Below, in pieces: positions 1 through 5,931 of a stretch of 6,886 nucleotides of DNA. A program made the translations under genes and the position numbers. The stretch is from contig DEQB01000033.1 in NCBI GenBank assembly GCA_002359085.1, positions 1 through 6,886 on the forward strand, given 5' to 3'. Position 1 is the first letter of the stretch; each line of letters starts with the position of its first letter. Below the pieces are notes generated by a model. The model was given only the letters and a program-made list of their open reading frames with translations. It searched no databases and was not told the DNA's origin. The stretch is from Erysipelothrix sp. UBA3377 (GTDB taxonomy: Bacteria > Bacillota_I > Bacilli_A > Erysipelotrichales > Erysipelotrichaceae).

Positions 1-157
1 GCATAGAAGGGATGCCAAGCGCTTCTGCGCGCTCTTTAGTTTTGTGGATTAAAGCTTGATGACCCAAATGAATCCCATCGAAAAAACCGATACAAGCAAC
101 CGATCGATTTTGTCTAAGGTTTATTTGCGCAATTTGTGTAATCATTGTTTTCTTCAT
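1..157 (-). CDS. ribF: Bifunctional riboflavin kinase / FAD synthetase RibF, N-terminal 52 residues (runs off window)
   Basis: RibF converts riboflavin to FMN and then FMN to FAD in the cytoplasm. Only the start of the gene is present; it continues beyond base 1. The visible part holds the N-terminal FMN-adenylyltransferase signature GFFDGIHLGH at residues 24-33, matching the (F)DGxHxGH nucleotidyltransferase motif, followed by the usual alpha-helix (ALIHKTKERAEALG). The ATG overlaps the truB stop by one base (TAATG), and AAGGGG at 167-172 lies 9 nt upstream, which supports this start. A second in-frame ATG four codons later (143-145) is possible. ribF following truB is the normal Firmicutes order, where rpsO usually comes next. 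The C-terminal riboflavin-kinase domain cannot be assessed here. The family call is secure because motif and gene order agree. Confidence 0.93.
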   Translation of the reverse strand, partial: MKKTMITQIAQINLRQNRSVACIGFFDGIHLGHQALIHKTKERAEALGIPSM

Positions 158-990
158 TACCATAATCCCCTTACGCTTTTAAATTCATCATCTTTTATAC
201 GCTCGTATACCGCAAAATAATCTCCTGTATCTACAAGAACTTGATTGTGTGGTGTATCAAAAAAGAGACGATGACCATTTTTAACTTTAAATTCTAAACT
301 TGGATCTACAATCCTCTCTAAAACTATGGCATCTTTAGTAGGGATGGGCTCTAATGTATCAGGAAGATCATCAATATCCAGTGCCCCATCTAAATTAAAG
401 CGACCAATCGATGTTCTATTTAAGCTTGACATCGTCCCAAGTTCTCCCAGAGCCTCAGCAATATCTTCACAAAGTGTTCGAATATAAGTGCCATTTGATA
501 CATGTGCTTCAAAAGTGAAAGTATCTTCATCCACTGACAATAGCTTGATACTATAGATTTCGATATCTGTATATTGCGTTTCGATCTCTATGCCTTCACG
601 GTGGTATTCGTACAACTTCTTACCATCTACTTTTTTAGCCGATACCATGGGGACCCTTTGCGACTTTTCTCCTACAAAGCTTTGAAGCACTGTTTCTAAC
701 TTTGTTTTATCAATGGTTTGGGGTGTTTTTCTTTCTAAGGTTTCACCCCAAATATCACCGGTATCTGTTTTCAGTCCAAGTTTACAAGTACCAATATAGA
801 CTTTGTCTTCAGCTTCAATGTAATTTAAAGCTTTCGTGGCTTTACCAACCGCTACTAAAAGTAGACCAGTCGCTTGTGGGTCTAGGGTACCACTGTGTCC
901 GAGTTTACATCGATATTTAAATCGTAATTGACGAATGACGTCAAAAGAAGTCATGTTTTGTTTTTTATTTATGCATATTATGCCATCCAT
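157..990 (-). CDS. truB: tRNA pseudouridine(55) synthase TruB
   Basis: TruB isomerises U55 to pseudouridine in the T-loop of most tRNAs. The 277-residue protein starts with the typical MDGIICINKKQNMTSFDV segment. It carries the catalytic motif GHSGTLDPQATGLL (residues 31-44) with the nucleophilic aspartate at D37. Tyr65 (KVYIGTCKLG), the T-x-TGD segment at 75-79, the PMVSAKKVDGKKLYEY substrate loop (114-129) and SNGTYIRTLCEDI (165-177) are also family motifs. The C-terminal part (about 229-277) is a short PUA-like domain, making the protein slightly shorter than the roughly 300-residue relatives. The ATG is preceded by AGAGGA (996-1001) with a 5-nt spacer. It lies 48 nt after rbfA, the widest gap inside the operon, and that gap holds a hairpin. 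The stop overlaps the ribF start. Confidence 0.97.
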   Translation of the reverse strand: MDGIICINKKQNMTSFDVIRQLRFKYRCKLGHSGTLDPQATGLLLVAVGKATKALNYIEAEDKVYIGTCKLGLKTDTGDIWGETLERKTPQTIDKTKLETVLQSFVGEKSQRVPMVSAKKVDGKKLYEYHREGIEIETQYTDIEIYSIKLLSVDEDTFTFEAHVSNGTYIRTLCEDIAEALGELGTMSSLNRTSIGRFNLDGALDIDDLPDTLEPIPTKDAIVLERIVDPSLEFKVKNGHRLFFDTPHNQVLVDTGDYFAVYERIKDDEFKSVRGLW

Positions 991-1010
991 AAGCTTCCTC
1001 TTTCATCAGG

Positions 1011-1040
1011 TGAAAAAGAGAATTCATAAAGAATTCTCTT
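1011..1040 (-). terminator. Perfect 10-bp hairpin with T run between rbfA and truB (possible partial terminator)
   Basis: On the minus strand AAGAGAATTC (1031-1040) is followed by a 5-nt loop (1026-1030) and its exact complement GAATTCTCTT (1016-1025). Five T residues (1013-1017, counting the last two stem bases) come next. The stem begins in the rbfA stop codon and ends about 25 nt before the truB start. The shape is that of an intrinsic terminator, but the stem has only three G-C pairs in ten and the T run is short. Partial termination or an RNA processing/stability site is as likely as full termination. No promoter fits between the hairpin and truB, so truB and ribF must be reached by read-through or from a start further upstream. 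Confidence 0.5.
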
Positions 1041-1380
1041 AATTATTTTCTTTAATCTTGTTTAAGATTTCATCAATACGTGAGCCTTTTTCTGAAGACT
1101 CATCGAGTTTGATTGTAATTTCAGGAATGCGTCGTGTTGTGATTGATTTTGAAACCACAGTACGTAATAATCCTTTTGATTTTTCTAAAACTGCCAATCC
1201 TTTTTCTTTGTCTTCTTCATTTAAGAAACTGACAAAAACTGTAGCATAAGATAAATCATCACTGACTTCAACATCTGTAACGTTTACAAATTTTAAAGCG
1301 GGATCATTTAATTGTGTTGTAATTGTTTTAGCAACTTGACGTTTAATAATTGATTCTAATCTATCTTTTCTGACACTCAT
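1039..1380 (-). CDS. rbfA: 30S ribosome-binding factor RbfA
   Basis: RbfA is a single KH-domain protein that binds the 30S subunit near the 5' end of 16S rRNA during late maturation and cold adaptation. The 113-residue length is normal for the family. Family signatures run through it: an RLESIIKRQVAKTI helix (7-20), the LNDPALKFVNVTDVEVSDDLSYATVFVS core (24-51), a KH-helix region with SKG at 68-70, and the terminal RIPEITIKLDESSEKGSRIDEIL (84-106). The ATG lies only 4 nt after the infB stop. Its ribosome binding site AGGAG (1388-1392, 7-nt spacer) sits in the last codons of infB, so the two are probably translationally coupled. In Bacillus subtilis ylxP lies between infB and rbfA; here there is no room for it. 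Confidence 0.97.
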   Translation of the reverse strand: MSVRKDRLESIIKRQVAKTITTQLNDPALKFVNVTDVEVSDDLSYATVFVSFLNEEDKEKGLAVLEKSKGLLRTVVSKSITTRRIPEITIKLDESSEKGSRIDEILNKIKENN

Positions 1381-1384
1381 AAGA

Positions 1385-3199
1385 TTACTCCTGTTCTACT
1401 TCTTCTTCTCCATATGATTCAATAATGTCGCCTTCTTTAATATCGTTGAAGTTTGCGATCGTAATACCACATTCGAATCCTTGATTTACAGTTCTTGCAT
1501 CATCTTGGAAACGCTTGAGTGAAGACATCTTACCTTCATAAATTACGATACCATCACGAATCAGACGGACATCTGTATTTGCGACCATTTTACCATCTGT
1601 AACCATACATCCAGCAATGGTTCCAATTTTTGAAACTTTATAAAGTTGACGTACTTCAGCTTGACCATAAATGACTTCTTCAAATACTGGCGCCATCATA
1701 CCCTTCATTGCAGATTCTAAGGCTTCAATAGCGTGGTAAATCACGTTATATAATCGAATATCAATTTTCTTTTCTTCCGCGAAGTTTCTTACTGCAGCTG
1801 TTGGACGGATGTTAAATCCGACAATGATTGCATTGGATGCACTTGCGAGTAAGACATCACTTTCTGTGATGGTCCCTGCAGTTGAGCGAATAACATTAAT
1901 ACGAATTTCTTCGCCACTTAATTTTTCAAGACTTGCTTTTAGGGCTTCTGCAGATCCTTGAACATCAGTCTTAATGACTAAGTTAATGTCTTGCATATTT
2001 CCTTCAGCAATTTGTTTTGAAAGGTCATCTAAGTTTAATGCACTTGAGTGACTTCGGTCAGCTTCGATACGTGCATCTTTACGTTTCTCAGCCATATTAC
2101 GGGCTTCTTTTTCGTCATTATAAGCTTTAAAAATATCTCCTGCTACAGGAACATCTTGTAAACCAATAATTTCAACCGGCATGGATGGTGTCGCTTCTTT
2201 AACTTCATTACCATTACTGTCAGTCATTCTTCTGATTTTACCAAATGATGTACCTACAACTACAGGATCCCCTGTACGAAGTGTACCGTTTTGTACCAAT
2301 AAGGTAGCAACAGGTCCACGTCCTTTATCAAGTTTCGCTTCAATAACCGAACCGAAAGCTTCACGTTTTGGGTTCGCTTTTAATTCTTCAAGTTCTGCTG
2401 CCAAGATAATGGTTTCGAGTAATTCATCGATTCCTTCACCTGTTTTCGCAGAAATCTTCGTAAAGACAGTATCGCCACCCCATTCTTCGGGAGTAATACC
2501 AGCGTCAGATAATTCAGAATAGATACGATCAAGATTCGCATCCACTCTATCAATTTTATTCACCGCAATAATCGTCGGAACATTGGCAGCTTTTGCGTGG
2601 TCAATGGCCTCGCGTGTTTGAGGCATAACCCCATCATCTGCAGCAACCACTACAACTACTAAGTCAGTTACTTGTGCACCACGGGCACGCATTGCTGTAA
2701 AAGCCTCGTGACCTGGTGTATCTAAAAACGTCAATACTTTGTTATGGCGTTTAATTTGATAAGCACCAATATGTTGTGTAATACCACCAAACTCATCCCC
2801 AGCTACATCCGCTTTACGAATCGTATCCAATAGTGTCGTTTTACCGTGGTCAACGTGTCCCATAATTGTAATAATGGGTGCACGTTCTACGAGATCTTTT
2901 TCATCGTCCTCTTCGAATATTTCAAGAGCCAATTCATCGACTGGTTCGACTTGTGTCGCTTCGACATTATACTCCATACAAATAAGTTCGACTGTATCAC
3001 TATCTAGGGATGTGTTGATATTTACAACCGTTCCCATCATAAACAGTAACTTAATAATTTCACTGGAATTACGTTCCAGTTTATCAGCCAATTCACTTAC
3101 AATAATCCCCTCGACATACTCAATTGCCGTAACCGTTGGTTTGGCTTTTGGTTTGGGTTGAGGAGCACTCTTTTTTTGTTGATTTCTTCTTCTACTCAC
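1385..3199 (-). CDS. infB: Translation initiation factor IF-2
   Basis: IF2 is the GTPase that recruits fMet-tRNA to the 30S subunit and promotes 50S joining. The 604-residue product has a short basic N-terminal stretch (1-20, rich in Arg, Lys, Pro), an IF2_N-type domain (about 27-80) and an acidic linker (81-104). The G domain follows, with G1 GHVDHGKT (114-121), G2 GGITQHIG (138-145), G3 DTPGH (160-164), G4 NKID (214-217) and G5 SAKTG (250-254). Next come domain II (about 281-370), domain III with ESDVLLASASNAIIVGFNIRP (446-466), and the tRNA-binding C-domain (about 505-595). The start codon is GTG (3197-3199), chosen because AGAGGTG (3209-3215) lies 9 nt upstream and the basic N-terminus follows at once. 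The N-terminal extension is much shorter than in Bacillus subtilis (716 residues) or Escherichia coli (890), and I saw no good internal start for a shorter isoform. Confidence 0.98.
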   Translation of the reverse strand: MSRRRNQQKKSAPQPKPKAKPTVTAIEYVEGIIVSELADKLERNSSEIIKLLFMMGTVVNINTSLDSDTVELICMEYNVEATQVEPVDELALEIFEEDDEKDLVERAPIITIMGHVDHGKTTLLDTIRKADVAGDEFGGITQHIGAYQIKRHNKVLTFLDTPGHEAFTAMRARGAQVTDLVVVVVAADDGVMPQTREAIDHAKAANVPTIIAVNKIDRVDANLDRIYSELSDAGITPEEWGGDTVFTKISAKTGEGIDELLETIILAAELEELKANPKREAFGSVIEAKLDKGRGPVATLLVQNGTLRTGDPVVVGTSFGKIRRMTDSNGNEVKEATPSMPVEIIGLQDVPVAGDIFKAYNDEKEARNMAEKRKDARIEADRSHSSALNLDDLSKQIAEGNMQDINLVIKTDVQGSAEALKASLEKLSGEEIRINVIRSTAGTITESDVLLASASNAIIVGFNIRPTAAVRNFAEEKKIDIRLYNVIYHAIEALESAMKGMMAPVFEEVIYGQAEVRQLYKVSKIGTIAGCMVTDGKMVANTDVRLIRDGIVIYEGKMSSLKRFQDDARTVNQGFECGITIANFNDIKEGDIIESYGEEEVEQE

Positions 3200-3221
3200 T
3201 ATTTAATTCACCTCTACTTTT

Positions 3222-3512
3222 TTAATATGATTTTAACAACTTGCTAAAACCAACATCGGTGATACCAACCGCTACACGATTGAATTTACCGATTGCATTT
3301 GACAAATCCTCCTTTGTTAAAGACTCAATATAAGGAACATTGAATCTCTCACATTTCTTCATCATATCATTCTTTGTTCTTTCAGATGCATTGGTCGCGA
3401 TTAGTACCAAATGTATTTTTCGCTTCTCAATCTGAAAGATTAATTCTTCACCACTGACACATTTTCCTGCTCTTTGAGCCAGTCCCAGTGATTGTTGTAA
3501 CTTATTTTCCAT
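3222..3512 (-). CDS. ylxQ: L7Ae-family RNA-binding protein YlxQ
   Basis: YlxQ-type proteins are small members of the L7Ae/L30e/S12e/Gadd45 family; homologues bind kink-turn RNA. The exact cellular role of YlxQ in bacteria is not well settled. The 96-residue protein has the family pattern LAQRAGKCVSGEEL (11-24), then a beta-strand and helix with LVLIATNASERTKNDMM (35-51). It ends with FNVPYIESLTKEDLSNAIGK (57-76), VAVGITDVGFSKLL (80-93). Its ATG lies inside ylxR in another frame, giving an 11-nt overlap (3502-3512). Its ribosome binding site GGAG (3520-3523, 7-nt spacer) is within ylxR codons, so coupled translation is likely. infB begins 22 nt after its stop. The position between ylxR and infB is the standard one in Firmicutes. 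Confidence 0.94.
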   Translation of the reverse strand: MENKLQQSLGLAQRAGKCVSGEELIFQIEKRKIHLVLIATNASERTKNDMMKKCERFNVPYIESLTKEDLSNAIGKFNRVAVGITDVGFSKLLKSY

Positions 3513-3765
3513 CTACAAGCTCCAATAATGCATCATATACTGCATTTGGAATCTCTGTTTTTAAGGCTCTGCTTAAAAGTTTTGAATCCTTCGCTTTTAA
3601 TATAACTTGTTTATCTTTCACAAGATATGCGCCACGTCCATTTTTTCTTCCCGTTAAATCCAAAACAACTTCATTTTCAGGCGTAAGTACTACGCGCACC
3701 AACTCATTTTTTGGATATTGAGTCTGGGTGACGATACATTTACGCATGGGTATTTTCCTAGACAT
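3502..3765 (-). CDS. ylxR: YlxR-family RNA-binding protein (RnpM-like)
   Basis: This 87-residue basic protein belongs to the YlxR (DUF448) family. The Bacillus subtilis member has been described as RnpM, a modulator of RNase P, so an RNA-binding role is expected. The N-terminus KIPMRKCIVTQTQYPKNELVRVV (4-26) and the KNGRGAYLVKDK segment (41-52) are the family hallmarks; GRGAYL at 43-48 is the most conserved part. Only one cysteine (C10) remains where some homologues have a C-x-x-C pair, as also in B. subtilis. The ATG has AGGTGA (3772-3777) 6 nt upstream and lies 22 nt after the nusA stop. The gene overlaps ylxQ by 11 nt at its 3' end. The family assignment is secure; function in this organism is inferred from homologues. 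Confidence 0.95.
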   Translation of the reverse strand: MSRKIPMRKCIVTQTQYPKNELVRVVLTPENEVVLDLTGRKNGRGAYLVKDKQVILKAKDSKLLSRALKTEIPNAVYDALLELVDGK

Positions 3766-3787
3766 TTTGTATCACCTACTTCAAATA

Positions 3788-5353
3788 CTATTCGTAATAC
3801 TCTTCAAATTCATCAAAGTCAATATCTTCATCATACCACTCTGACTCATCTTGTTCAGCACGTGCCTCAATCTCTTTTAGATCCTCTTCTGAGTATTCAG
3901 GTAGAATCTCATATTCTAGATTTTCTAACAATTCAGCAGTCGAAACTGGTTCTTCATGCTTATCTTGACGACGTCTTCTACGTGTATATCCTTCATCTTC
4001 TTTAGAACGACTTGCATCCGCAATTTCTTCAAATTTGGATACAAAATCATCATTTCTTGGTTTCAATAATGGACGTTTTCTACGTGCGGGTTCAACCACT
4101 GGAGCAGCTTCTTCTACTGTTTCTTTGACAGGTTCTTCAACCACTTCTTTGACAGTTTCTTGAACAACTTCTTCTACAGGTGCTGTATCTACGGTTTCAA
4201 CTTCATCTTCTACAGTTTCAACAACTTCTAAGACAGGTTCTACATCCTTAACAGCTTCTAAGCGTAACTTCGCTTCATATTCAGCCATCAACGCAATATA
4301 ATCGATACCCATTTCATGGGCTTCTGTAACGGATTTGATGTCAATGCGTTCTTTGGTTAAGCGAACAGCCAGACGTGCGTTTTTACCGCGTTTACCGATT
4401 GCTAATGACAGTTGATCATCATCTACAACCACCATCAAACCATTACCGTTTGGATTTTCAAATACAGCATTGACTTCTGCGGGACTCAGTGCATTGTTGA
4501 CGAGTTCGACCATGTTGTCGCTCCATTCGAAAATATCGATGTTCTCACCTTTTAATTCGTTTTTAACGGCATTGATACGTGAACCTTGGTGTCCAATAAA
4601 TGCACCAATTGGATCAATATCAGGATCATTGGTAAATACCGCAACTTTTGTACGATCTCCCGCTTCACGCGCCATTGCTTTAATTTCAACAAGGTTGCTT
4701 CCAAATTCAGGAACTTCTCGTTCAAATAAACGACGTACTAAAGTATCCGTGGAACGCGATGCTAAGATTTGTGCACCTTTGCTCTCTTTGTTTACTTCAG
4801 TAATCACAACTTTAATCGTTTGTCCTTCTGAATAATACTCATTGGGCATTTGAGCACTTTTTGGCATAATTGCCAATGCCTTACCCAAATCAAGCACCAT
4901 ATATTTTTCTTCAACTGTTTCAATTTTAGCCATGACCATTTCGTCCAATTGACGATAATACTCATTATAGACCGAAAGTTTTTCTGCTTCACGAATCTTT
5001 TGTTTGATTACGTTTTTCGCAAGTGTAACTGCTGCACGGCCCAGTGCTTCCACAGGTTTTTCAATACGGTAAGTATCTCCTACCTTTAGATCTCCTGCAT
5101 TTTCTTCTAATTCGTCGATGCCGACTTCTAATTCGTCATCTTCTACATTTTCAACAACTGCAAAACAGTGATAGAGTTTAATTTCTCCAGTATCTTGATT
5201 GATATCGACTTCAACCAGTGCATCTGATACACCGATTTCACGACGATACGCTTTAACCAAGGATTCTTCCAAAGCCTCAGCTACAAATTCTTGAGATATA
5301 TTTCTCTTGTCTCCCAATTCTTGAACTGCTTCAACAATAACTTTTAAATTCAT
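3788..5353 (-). CDS. nusA: Transcription elongation/termination factor NusA with a long charged C-terminal tail
   Basis: NusA binds RNA polymerase and nascent RNA and modulates pausing, termination and antitermination. Domains in order: N-terminal RNA polymerase-binding domain (1 to about 130), S1 domain (about 135-200), KH1 with DPIGAFIGHQGSRINAV (247-263), and KH2 with DQLSLAIGKRGKNARLA (313-329), whose canonical part ends near residue 365. The product has 521 residues against about 371 in Bacillus subtilis; the extra part is a tail. It starts with a Val/Glu-rich stretch (about 370-420, period 8), then a basic patch ARRKRPLLKPR (423-433), RRRRR at 458-462, and a strongly acidic end (about 475-521). 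The tail does not look like the two AR repeats of E. coli NusA. The ATG has AAGGA (5361-5365, 7-nt spacer) overlapping the rimP stop. The stop codon is TAG. Confidence 0.97.
   Translation of the reverse strand: MNLKVIVEAVQELGDKRNISQEFVAEALEESLVKAYRREIGVSDALVEVDINQDTGEIKLYHCFAVVENVEDDELEVGIDELEENAGDLKVGDTYRIEKPVEALGRAAVTLAKNVIKQKIREAEKLSVYNEYYRQLDEMVMAKIETVEEKYMVLDLGKALAIMPKSAQMPNEYYSEGQTIKVVITEVNKESKGAQILASRSTDTLVRRLFEREVPEFGSNLVEIKAMAREAGDRTKVAVFTNDPDIDPIGAFIGHQGSRINAVKNELKGENIDIFEWSDNMVELVNNALSPAEVNAVFENPNGNGLMVVVDDDQLSLAIGKRGKNARLAVRLTKERIDIKSVTEAHEMGIDYIALMAEYEAKLRLEAVKDVEPVLEVVETVEDEVETVDTAPVEEVVQETVKEVVEEPVKETVEEAAPVVEPARRKRPLLKPRNDDFVSKFEEIADASRSKEDEGYTRRRRRQDKHEEPVSTAELLENLEYEILPEYSEEDLKEIEARAEQDESEWYDEDIDFDEFEEYYE
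4121..4168 (-). repeat. 24-bp tandem repeat, two units, inside the nusA tail
   Basis: Two adjacent 24-bp units (4121-4144 and 4145-4168) match at 21 of 24 positions, differing at unit positions 12, 18 and 22. A weaker third copy may follow at 4169-4192. In protein they give the octads VVQETVKE and VVEEPVKE, part of a longer Val/Glu-rich stretch. The repeat length is a multiple of three, so gain or loss of units would keep the nusA frame. Confidence 0.75.
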
Positions 5354-5363
5354 GTATATTTCC

Positions 5364-5798
5364 TTAAATCTTAACTGCTAAACGCATAAGATCAATATTG
5401 TTCCTTTCTACTTCTAAGATTCTGTGAGTGTGTTTGAAACGGTATTGTACTTTCAGGATATCCTCAGTAACATCCATTAATTCACCCTCAACATGATCAA
5501 ACCCTTGTGAGGGATTGATAAACTTTACGTGTACATATGCGCCAATTACAGTATCAATTAAATCAAGGCTAATTACTTTCTCAGCACCTTCTGAACTCAC
5601 ATCCAAAGATACTTCATAATCAATCGCTTCTGCAAAAGCATTCGCTGCCTTTGAACTCGTCTCCAAATCAATGGGTTCTAAGTTATCTTTATTCGCAATA
5701 ATGACTTCATAAAGATCGTTCCCAACCGACTTCATTGACACAATATTAAGTGACATTTCATCTGCGATGGGTTCTAAGATTTCTAGATAATTTTTCAT
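5364..5798 (-). CDS. rimP: Ribosome maturation factor RimP
   Basis: RimP (formerly YhbC/YlxS) binds the 30S precursor and aids its assembly. It is the usual first gene of the nusA-infB operon. The 144-residue protein has the N-terminal alpha/beta domain (1 to about 75: LEILEPIADEMSLNIVSM, then LYEVIIANK and the DLETSSKAANAFAEAIDYEVSLDVSS helix-strand). A C-terminal SH3-like barrel follows (about 80-144: GAYVHVKF, VEGELMDVTEDILKVQY). The start is ATG at 5796-5798, with AGGAGG (5803-5808) 4 nt upstream. A longer frame from a TTG at 5834 is unlikely because that codon lies in the leader hairpin. One oddity: the family's SSPG-(L)-DR signature reads SSEGAEK (68-74), so the conserved proline and arginine are replaced. 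Position and overall pattern still support RimP well. The nusA start follows its stop after 10 nt. Confidence 0.92.
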   Translation of the reverse strand: MKNYLEILEPIADEMSLNIVSMKSVGNDLYEVIIANKDNLEPIDLETSSKAANAFAEAIDYEVSLDVSSEGAEKVISLDLIDTVIGAYVHVKFINPSQGFDHVEGELMDVTEDILKVQYRFKHTHRILEVERNNIDLMRLAVKI

Positions 5799-5802
5799 AA
5801 TC

Positions 5803-5808
5803 CCTCCT
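5803..5808 (-). promoter_or_regulatory. Ribosome binding site deciding the rimP start
   Basis: AGGAGG, a perfect match to the anti-Shine-Dalgarno core, stands 4 nt before the ATG at 5798. The spacing is somewhat tight. It selects this ATG over the TTG 36 nt further upstream. The 3' arm of the leader hairpin ends only about 10 nt upstream of it. Confidence 0.8.
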
Positions 5809-5817
5809 CTAACATAA

Positions 5818-5850
5818 AGCAAAGAGTGGTACAACCACTCCTTTCTTGCT
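5818..5850 (-). promoter_or_regulatory. Leader-RNA hairpin in the rimP 5' untranslated region
   Basis: On the minus strand GAGTGGT (5834-5840) pairs exactly with ACCACTC (5824-5830) across a 3-nt loop. An outer stem AGCAA (5846-5850) with TTGCT (5818-5822) extends it through a 5-versus-1-nt internal loop, giving 12 pairs in total. It fills most of the roughly 59-nt leader predicted from the promoter and ends about 10 nt before the rimP ribosome binding site. The following bases (TTATG) are not a T run, so an intrinsic terminator is unlikely. A stability element or a site for feedback control is inference. Confidence 0.6.
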
Positions 5851-5863
5851 CTTATCTAAAGTT

Positions 5864-5892
5864 ATTATACATATTATAGCCTCAAAAATCAA
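5864..5892 (-). promoter_or_regulatory. Sigma-A-type promoter of the rimP-nusA-infB operon
   Basis: The -35 box TTGATT (5887-5892) and -10 box TATAAT (5864-5869) are separated by exactly 17 nt on the minus strand. The predicted transcription start is near 5857, giving a leader of about 59 nt to the rimP ATG. A second TATAAT (5873-5878) sits inside the spacer but lacks a good -35 at the right distance. This is the only convincing promoter I see in the window, consistent with one long operon transcript. Confidence 0.82.
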
Positions 5893-5894
5893 GG

Positions 5895-5931
5895 CTTAAC
5901 GCATGATCTCAACAGTTAAGAAATTCTCAAC
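5895..5931. repeat. Cluster of four CTYAAC hexamers upstream of the rimP -35 box
   Basis: Read on the plus strand: CTTAAC (5895-5900), CTCAAC (5908-5913), GTTAAG (5915-5920, inverted) and CTCAAC (5926-5931). GTTAAG and the CTCAAC at 5926-5931 form an imperfect 6-bp inverted repeat with a 5-nt gap, and GTTAAG with the CTTAAC at 5895-5900 forms a perfect one with a 14-nt gap. The cluster ends 2 nt from the -35 box. It could be an operator, a weak stem after the phosphatase gene, or chance in AT-rich DNA. Confidence 0.35.

Noticed and set aside
702..920. Plus-strand open frame of 72 codons opposite truB
   Set aside because: It lies wholly inside truB, has no family pattern or ribosome binding site, and is rich in aromatic residues as expected of an antisense shadow.
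2181..2522. Plus-strand open frame of 113 codons opposite infB
   Set aside because: It is antisense to the conserved G-domain/domain II region of IF2; its Ser/Pro-rich product shows no recognisable domain.
2970..2980. Internal IF2 start at Met75 giving a short isoform
   Set aside because: No Shine-Dalgarno-like sequence stands before this ATG and it falls inside the IF2_N-type domain.
4470..4835. Plus-strand open frame of 121 codons opposite nusA
   Set aside because: It mirrors the conserved S1-KH1 region of NusA and shows no motif of its own. The long frame follows from codon bias on the coding strand.
5799..5834. Extended RimP start at TTG 5834, adding 12 residues
   Set aside because: The TTG lies in the leader hairpin, the added residues do not match the family, and the strong AGGAGG serves the ATG at 5798.
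5873..5878. Second TATAAT as an alternative -10 box
   Set aside because: At 16-18 nt upstream there is only GTTAAG-like sequence, a poor -35, while the TTGATT/17 nt/TATAAT pair fits fully.
5915..5931. Inverted repeat after the phosphatase gene as an intrinsic terminator
   Set aside because: The stem is 6 bp with one wobble pair and no T run follows.
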